This document shows, piece after piece, positions 58,031-64,000 of a DNA stretch of 64,000 bases. The stretch spans positions 812,001-876,000 of the forward strand of contig LSRY02000004.1 of assembly GCA_001643675.2 (NCBI GenBank), in the 5' to 3' direction. The notes under the pieces are model-generated. The model did not search any database. It was not told the DNA's origin and saw nothing but the letters and a program-made list of their open reading frames with translations. The position numbers and the translations under genes are program-made. This DNA comes from Monocercomonoides exilis (taxonomy: Eukaryota > Preaxostyla > Oxymonadida > Polymastigidae). Position 1 is the first letter of the stretch. Each line of letters opens with the position of its first letter.

Positions 58031-61000
58031 TTACTCTTCATTCATTGAATTTCTTATTAAGCTCCTTTTTTTCCTTGCTTTTTCTTTGTTTAAATATTCC
58101 TTCCTGTCTGTAGTTATCCTATTTACCTCTCCGTCACTTCTCTCTCTTTCTTCAATATTACTTTCATCAAACTCTTTGTTGTCTTTCTCCTCTTCATCCC
58201 CTTCTTCTTGTTCTGCTACTTCCTCCTCCTCTTCTTCTTCATCTTCTTCATCCTGTTCCTCTTCTTTTTCCTGCTCTTCCTCTTCTTCCTCCTCTTGTTC
58301 TTCGATTTCTTTTTCCATCAGTTCTTTCTTCTTTCTAAACATTCTGTATTCTGCTTCTCTGGCAACCATCTCCAAGTATTCTCTAATTTCAGCATACGGA
58401 CCTTTCTCCTTCATTTTCCTTTCTTTGAAGCTTCGACTTTCAACTCTTTCATTTCCAGAGGCAGGTCTGCTCACTGGAAGAGACTGCGTTGCGGAATGCA
58501 CTTCGGAAGAATTGGCAGAATTGCCTCTGTACGAAGTCGCTGGGACAACAGCAGCATAAGCCAGAGAAGGCACAGACCCTGCAGTTGGCGGCTGTGAACG
58601 GTGAATCGAATCAAACGTCGGCACAATAATCGGAGGAAGGACATCCTGCAACGTCAGCTGCACTCTTCCTCGCTCCTGATACTTGTGCTTGTACATTTCC
58701 TCTGTTAGCAAAGTGGATGTGCCTGATGATGGCTTGACTGCATCTTTAATTCCGTAGCTGGCTCTCCATCCGTTTTTCTCCTCTCTTTGCCTCCTCTCCT
58801 CTGCCTCCATCTTGCGTTCGGCTTCCATCTTTTCCATCTCTTTTTTGTGCTTTTTGAAATATTCCTCTCCTGCCATCATTTTTCCTTTTTCTTTTCGAAG
58901 CTTCTCTTCATTCCTCAATTTTATTTCTTCTTCTCTTTTTTCTTCATTCATCTTCGCTTGCCTTTTGATGAGTTCAGCCCTTGCTATTCTTATTTTCTCT
59001 GCTTGCACAGCAGGAGAAACATAATCATCATCATCATCTCCATATTCATCGCCCTCCCTTCCTCCCCCTTCATTCATCTCTCTCTTCACTTTTCTCACAA
59101 GCCTCTTCCTCTTCTCAAACTCTTCCTCTTCTTCTCTCTTCCGCTCCATCCGTTCGATCTGCGTGCCAATCATCAGATGCTGCCCAAGAAGTCTATTTGT
59201 AAACTCCTTCACACTCTGTGTTCGCGTCTGTTTGGATCGAGAAATTCGCTCGCTGACACTTCTTGCCGAAGCAGAAGCCGTTCTGCTTGACATTTTCCCT
59301 CCATCATTTCCTCTTTCTCTTCGATCCTGCGACGTTGGAGGGGTCTTTTTCATAAAGTCGATTTCTCCATTTTCATTCAGCACAACTCCGCCTCTTTCTT
59401 CCACCTCTCTTTGAAAGGCAACCAGCATCCTTCTTTTCTTCAGATCATTCGCAGCTTTGATTTTCGCATTGAACATTCTTGTTTTCTCCTTAGCTTCTTC
59501 AGCTTGAAGCAATCTTCGTTTGATTTCTTGCTCTTCAACGCTCCGTGCAGCGTGCTTTGCAGAGTCCAGCTTGTTCTGTTGATAAAGTGACGTCGCCCTT
59601 GAAGAAGCTTGGCTGGTACTATTCTTTTGCAGAGTTGGCAGAGTATACTGCGCTCGCCTTTCTGATGCTGACTGTGTTCTCGACTGCTGCTGCTGCTGTT
59701 GTTGTTGCGTGGAAATTTTCACTTCTCTGCTCTGCTGCTTGCTTGACGACGGGAACGAAGGAATGTGCAGATGCCGCTGTTGGATAGCCAAGTTGTCAGT
59801 GGTTGCATCTGGTGCATTTGTGAAAGGAGAAGGGTTGGCGCCATTGAGCGAGTCCGCATCGTTCAGAATGCTCGGCCTCCGCTGCAGAACAGGTGGGAGA
59901 GGGAAATGCTCGATGTGATTGGATTGTTTTCTGTCTTCCTCTTCGGTCGTTGTGATTGGCGTGCCTGTGATGGAAGTGGAGGCTCCTGACGAGGAAGGCT
60001 GATAAGAAGGCGAATTCGCAGAGGAATATGTGCCATATAAAGAAGAAGTGTTGCTTTCTCCTTCTCTCCTCTCGTCGCACGACATCATCATCTGCACATA
60101 TCTTCTGTTCGACCAGTCGGCAGCTCTTGTCACATCGCCGAGCACTGAGGAAGCCTCTTCAAATGCTGATCTCTTCACTGAAATCATTTTTGTTCTAACT
60201 TTTTCTTTTTTCTTGTTGTGCTGAGTCTGCTCAATTAATTCCTCTCTTCTTTTTCTCCCTCGTTCCTCTCTCATTTCCCTGTTTCTCCCTTCCTCCATAT
60301 TTACAGCAGTGGCAAACAACGAAGAAGAGGCAGCTGTGGGTGAACCTTGCGAATATGAGCTCCATTCACCCAGCTCTTCCCTTGCATCTCTCAAATCAAC
60401 TTCCTTCCGTGGAGACCTTCTCTCTCGTTCTTTGAGCGGAACAGGAGCAGGCGAAAGAGAGAGAGGTGAAAACGACATTGGAGAAGAAGGAATCGAAGCA
60501 GCAGTTTGCTGCATTCTTTGGATGTTCATGTGTCTGTCCAGCCTTTCTTGATATGCTTTTCTGTTCTCTTCGTTTTCCTTTTCTTTTTGCTCAATCTGAC
60601 TTCTTTCTTTCAATTTCTCCTCTTTTTTCTTTTCGCTCAGCCTCCACTTGTTGATTCTGAACTTGCTTTCTTTCAGCACTTTCTCTCTTTTCCTCTCGTC
60701 AAATGCATCTTTCGCAAGATCCGGCTTCATTTCCCTTTCTTTCTCCTCGTCCAGCGAAATCAGCTCTTTCAGCGGTTTAGTCCCACTTCTGCTTCTGCTT
60801 CCTTCAGCTTTCATTTCCATTCTGTCAGTCGCTACAAATTGAGCTGTGTGGAGCAAGTGCAATTCTTTCCTCCAGCGCTCCACAAACGCTTGCTGCTGCA
60901 CAAACGCTGACGAATCCTCCGCTTTCTGCTTCCTTGCCCCTCTTTCACTCGACATATTTCTCTTCAAATTCCTCGTTTTCGCAGATGTGCGCGCATTCGA

Positions 61001-64000
61001 AGGGAAATATGGGGATTCGTACTGAAACGCCCGGACAGCATTTGTCACTGTTGCGTTCTCAGTCATCGAAGACGCAGGAGCTGCGGCTGCTGAGGATGTT
61101 GTGAGATTCCTATTTATGGTCATTTTCTCTGTTTGAAGCAATTCTTCGTTTGTTATTCCTCTGCCCACGATGTTTGTGATTGGAGATGATTCTCTGAACT
61201 CGGTTCTTTCTCTTTCAATCTTGCTGATATATTCATCGTCAACTTCTTCTTCTTCGTCTTCGTCTTCTTTGTCCTGTGCAATGGTTATAAACAATCCTGT
61301 TTTGCCTCCCCTCATTTTACTCGCTTCCTCATCGCTTTCATTTTCAACTTCCTTTGCCTTCTCACTCTTCTCCTTATCTTTCTCTTTCTCTTTCTCTTTC
61401 TCTTTCTCTTTCTCTTTCTCCATCTTCTCATCATCTCCTTCTTTTCTTTTCCCTTCCCCTTTCTCCTTCTCCTCCTCTTGTTCTCCTTCTTCCTCTTCCG
61501 CCAGCTTCGGAATCCCTTCTGTCAATATTCCCCTCACCCTCTTTCTCGGCCTGCATGCCGGTGGCTGATAAACCAACAGCGTAAAATGCCTCCGGATCTC
61601 CCTCCACACTTTCTCCGGCCCCAAAACACCCACCTCGCCCCACACCAGCTCGTTGTGGTGCATCCGCTCCCGCGTGCGCTTGATCAGTTCTTCTCGTTCT
61701 TCTCTGCGTTTCTCCTTCGCTTTCCTCATTTTGTTCCTCACCACTGGCTGCTGCCTCGCCTTCATCCCCAAATAGAAGCTCTGAAGCAGCAGCGTCGCTT
61801 CCAGCCGGCTGAAGGAAGAAAGAGAGAAGAGGAGGTTCATCGGGAAGCAGGCTTCCAGACTGAGATTAGGGGGAAGAGAGGGAGATTTCGCTGTGAATAC
61901 AATAATGTTGGAGGAAGTGGAGGAGGAAGAAGCATTCGATGCTGATGTAGATGAAGAAGAGGAGGAAGATGAGGAAGAAGAAGAAGAGGCAGAAGCAGTT
62001 GAAGAAGACGAAAGAGAAGATGAGGAGGATGAGGAAGAAGAAGAACTGTGTAGTGAAGAGGAAGAGCCCATTGGAGAAAGAGTAGCAAGCTGAGCATTCA
62101 AAGGCTGAGGTGGATCTACATTTGGTTCCATTTGGAATGTCACTGTTCGTCTTCTTCCTGTTTTTTTCTCGTCTTCACTCGAAGAAGAAGAGGAGGAAGA
62201 AGAAGAAGCAGAAGAAGAAGGAAAAGTTGATGAATTTGCAGAAGCAGATGAAGAAGTTGGCGTTGATGAAGAAAGCCAGCCAGTTGTGGAAGAAGGCGTT
62301 TGAGGAGTTCCAATCGAAAATCCGAAATTTGAGCCTCCACCCACATTTTTGGAGAATGGGATAATTTTCCCGTTGCCGGCAACGTAGCAAGAAATAGAAG
62401 GTGAACCCATTTTGATCTCGCTTATTTTAATTGGCTTCCACAGCCTGAGGAGAAGAAGGGCGAATCTTGCTTTGGCATCTTCGACAGAGCCACACTCGAC
62501 AGCAAAAAGAGGAAAATAGGAGAAAGGAATCGAGTAAGATGAAGAAGAAGAAGATGATGATGATGATGAGCCAGAGGAAGAAGAGGAAGAAGAAGAAGAA
62601 GGCAAAAAAGACGACAGAAACGAGGAAGATTCGTGTGACACTTTGTTTTTCGCCTGCTCAACCACAAACTCTTCGAAGGAGTTGTGTTGCGTGAGAGAAA
62701 GCGAATAGAAAGAGGAGGAGCGTATTCTAGGTGTGTCGTGGTACTGGAACTGGTTCGACAGCCCCACAAGCGCAGCATCTTCTGCTCGTCTGACAGGGCG
62801 GGTGATGACTCCCTCGGTGAGCAAGGAAATCAATGGATAAGAATAACCTTTCACTTTGTGCTTCGATGTGTTTTTTCTTTTCTTCTTTGTCATCTTTTTT
62901 TGTGTTTGCTTCTGTTTCTCGCTCATTTCGTTTCCTTCCTCTTCTGAACGATTCTTGCTGTTTTCGTGCTCTGCGGAAGACGGGAAGAACAAAGGCAGAT
63001 GTTTGCCTCTGGGCAGTTCCTTGAGCGATGCAAGAAGCGGTTCGACTTCAAATTCCTCTCTCTTTTTTGTGAAGGACAGCAGAGACGCATCCACACTTGA
63101 CCCAAACGAAGACGACGGGGTGTGCTTTGTGCTGCCAAATTTCGTCTTCAGCCGCGCCTTCGAAGGAGACGAGAGCATAAATGAAGAATTGCCTGAAGCA
63201 ACAAATGAACTGTCTTGACTTCTTCTGTTTGTTGTTTTCTTCCCCATCAGCGCATTCTGTCTTTTTAACAGCAGCCTCTCTCTCCGCCTCTGCTCCTTCT
63301 GCTCTTCTGTCACCCAGCGTGCTGGCTGGCCCAATATAACTCTCATTCTGAATGAATCGTCTTTGTTTCTCTGTTCGGCAGCAACTGACGAGGAGTCAGA
63401 CGAAGCAAAAGAAGCTTCATCAGATAAAGTGGAAGAGAGAGAAGACGAGGAAGAGACAGAAGTGAGGGAAAACTTGTAGTTTTTTGTGTGAGAGGCGATG
63501 CGGGAATAAGGAACGAATGAAAAGGGAGTGAATTGCTCGTGCAAAAACAGGTGGAGGGTGTGGATGTTTTCTTTGCTCGAAAAGAAATGCGAAGACGAGC
63601 GAAAAGACGATGAATTGATGCGAAACCCACCACGCTCTGAAAAGGAAGACGAAAAAAGAGAAGAAAAGGGTGAGCTTGTTGAAGCAGCAAAGGAAGAAGA
63701 AAGCGAAAATGAGGTATTTGATGATATGTGTGGAGGAGAAAGAGAAGAATGTGTGCGAAGTGATTGAGGAGAAATTGAGAGAGACTGAGACAGAAACGAA
63801 GGCTGCTGCCTCAGATGAGGTGTTCCCGAGGAAGAGGAAGATGATGAAGAAGAGGAAGAAGAGGAAGAATAAGGCAGAAGAGGAGAAAGTGTAGAAGAAG
63901 TGGAAGAAGAAGATAAAGTGTTCTGTTGGATTACAAATGAATTGATGACTTCGTTCGGGTTGTTGAACAGTGATTTTGTTGGAGATTCTTCGGGAAACGC
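58031..64000 (-). CDS. Giant Ser/Glu-rich coiled-coil protein, N-terminus beyond window (at least 1,989 aa)
   Basis: The frame is open without a stop from the window edge to TAA 58031, and no ATG is visible in its first 150 codons, so the true start lies upstream of the window. I do not recognise the family. N-terminal Ser-rich tracts are followed by a basic segment (ARWVTEEQKEQRRRERLLLK). A possible folded part is split by poly-Ser insertions: one block around 62.4-62.8 kb (FPLFAVECGSVEDAKARFAL), another around 61.5-61.85 kb (SFSRLEATLLLQSFYLGMK and HHNELVWGEVGVLGPEKVW). After an acidic Lys/Glu tract, long charged helices dominate (several EKRREEE-type coiled coils, 58.8-60.6 kb). A very acidic tail ends NSMNEE. 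No signal peptide or membrane span in the visible part. A cytoskeleton-associated role is possible but only inferred. Confidence 0.85.
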   Translation of the reverse strand, partial: AFPEESPTKSLFNNPNEVINSFVIQQNTLSSSSTSSTLSPLLPYSSSSSSSSSSSSSSGTPHLRQQPSFLSQSLSISPQSLRTHSSLSPPHISSNTSFSLSSSFAASTSSPFSSLFSSSFSERGGFRINSSSFRSSSHFFSSKENIHTLHLFLHEQFTPFSFVPYSRIASHTKNYKFSLTSVSSSSSLSSTLSDEASFASSDSSSVAAEQRNKDDSFRMRVILGQPARWVTEEQKEQRRRERLLLKRQNALMGKKTTNRRSQDSSFVASGNSSFMLSSPSKARLKTKFGSTKHTPSSSFGSSVDASLLSFTKKREEFEVEPLLASLKELPRGKHLPLFFPSSAEHENSKNRSEEEGNEMSEKQKQTQKKMTKKKRKNTSKHKVKGYSYPLISLLTEGVITRPVRRAEDAALVGLSNQFQYHDTPRIRSSSFYSLSLTQHNSFEEFVVEQAKNKVSHESSSFLSSFLPSSSSSSSSSGSSSSSSSSSSSYSIPFSYFPLFAVECGSVEDAKARFALLLLRLWKPIKISEIKMGSPSISCYVAGNGKIIPFSKNVGGGSNFGFSIGTPQTPSSTTGWLSSSTPTSSSASANSSTFPSSSASSSSSSSSSSEDEKKTGRRRTVTFQMEPNVDPPQPLNAQLATLSPMGSSSSLHSSSSSSSSSSSLSSSSTASASSSSSSSSSSSSSTSASNASSSSTSSNIIVFTAKSPSLPPNLSLEACFPMNLLFSLSSFSRLEATLLLQSFYLGMKARQQPVVRNKMRKAKEKRREEREELIKRTRERMHHNELVWGEVGVLGPEKVWREIRRHFTLLVYQPPACRPRKRVRGILTEGIPKLAEEEEGEQEEEKEKGEGKRKEGDDEKMEKEKEKEKEKEKEKDKEKSEKAKEVENESDEEASKMRGGKTGLFITIAQDKEDEDEEEEVDDEYISKIERERTEFRESSPITNIVGRGITNEELLQTEKMTINRNLTTSSAAAAPASSMTENATVTNAVRAFQYESPYFPSNARTSAKTRNLKRNMSSERGARKQKAEDSSAFVQQQAFVERWRKELHLLHTAQFVATDRMEMKAEGSRSRSGTKPLKELISLDEEKEREMKPDLAKDAFDERKREKVLKESKFRINKWRLSEKKKEEKLKERSQIEQKEKENEENRKAYQERLDRHMNIQRMQQTAASIPSSPMSFSPLSLSPAPVPLKERERRSPRKEVDLRDAREELGEWSSYSQGSPTAASSSLFATAVNMEEGRNREMREERGRKRREELIEQTQHNKKKEKVRTKMISVKRSAFEEASSVLGDVTRAADWSNRRYVQMMMSCDERREGESNTSSLYGTYSSANSPSYQPSSSGASTSITGTPITTTEEEDRKQSNHIEHFPLPPVLQRRPSILNDADSLNGANPSPFTNAPDATTDNLAIQQRHLHIPSFPSSSKQQSREVKISTQQQQQQQQSRTQSASERRAQYTLPTLQKNSTSQASSRATSLYQQNKLDSAKHAARSVEEQEIKRRLLQAEEAKEKTRMFNAKIKAANDLKKRRMLVAFQREVEERGGVVLNENGEIDFMKKTPPTSQDRRERGNDGGKMSSRTASASARSVSERISRSKQTRTQSVKEFTNRLLGQHLMIGTQIERMERKREEEEEFEKRKRLVRKVKREMNEGGGREGDEYGDDDDDYVSPAVQAEKIRIARAELIKRQAKMNEEKREEEIKLRNEEKLRKEKGKMMAGEEYFKKHKKEMEKMEAERKMEAEERRQREEKNGWRASYGIKDAVKPSSGTSTLLTEEMYKHKYQERGRVQLTLQDVLPPIIVPTFDSIHRSQPPTAGSVPSLAYAAVVPATSYRGNSANSSEVHSATQSLPVSRPASGNERVESRSFKERKMKEKGPYAEIREYLEMVAREAEYRMFRKKKELMEKEIEEQEEEEEEEQEKEEEQDEEDEEEEEEEVAEQEEGDEEEKDNKEFDESNIEERERSDGEVNRITTDRKEYLNKEKARKKRSLIRNSMNEE

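Overview
The window is eukaryotic nuclear DNA from a protist: AT-rich spacers, short spliceosomal introns (14 reconstructed here, 47-336 bp), very long single-exon genes, and TAA, TAG and TGA all used as stops (standard code). An Arf GTPase, an intron-rich CIPK-type kinase, Hsp110, and huge beta-helix surface proteins with a single membrane span and a kinase-like tail together suggest a free-living or gut metamonad. An oxymonad/Preaxostyla relative of Monocercomonoides or Blattamonas is my best guess. That placement is inference; no rRNA or other marker is present.

Layout: 1-653 AT-rich DNA with a small inverted-repeat element. 654-4127 is a palindrome carrying the same Arf GTPase gene on each arm (+ copy 1250-1983, - copy 2793-3530). 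4633-8972 (-) is a nine-exon CBL-interacting (SnRK3/CIPK-like) protein kinase with a giant low-complexity insert. 9842-13289 (+) is a three-exon Hsp110 chaperone. 14808-21989 (-) encodes a 2,393-residue, extremely acidic protein with two families of internal repeats. 21990-25323 is a non-coding stretch with two foldback/MITE-like elements.

25324-33261 (+) and 40745-52903 (-) are two convergent genes for giant surface proteins: signal peptide, 4 or 8 beta-helix modules of about 350 residues, one membrane span, and a cytoplasmic pseudokinase tail. Their last ~1.7 kb of coding sequence plus ~1.4 kb downstream are practically identical and form a 3.1-kb inverted repeat (31576-34686 / 39321-42430), while the ectodomains differ. 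The spacer between the arms holds a ~4.1-kb element with imperfect terminal repeats, a flanking 12-bp direct repeat and a broken hAT-like transposase. 55278-56551 (+) is a three-exon gene for what looks like two tetraspanin-like four-helix units in tandem. 58031 to the right edge (-) is a very long Ser/Glu-rich coiled-coil protein whose N-terminus lies outside the window.

How they fit: Arf (vesicle traffic), Hsp110 (Hsp70 nucleotide exchange) and CIPK (calcium-linked signalling) are general cellular genes. The paired receptors are the accessory part; a homogenised signalling tail joined to divergent ectodomains is the most interesting arrangement here. No operons, CRISPR arrays, rRNA or tRNA genes were seen.
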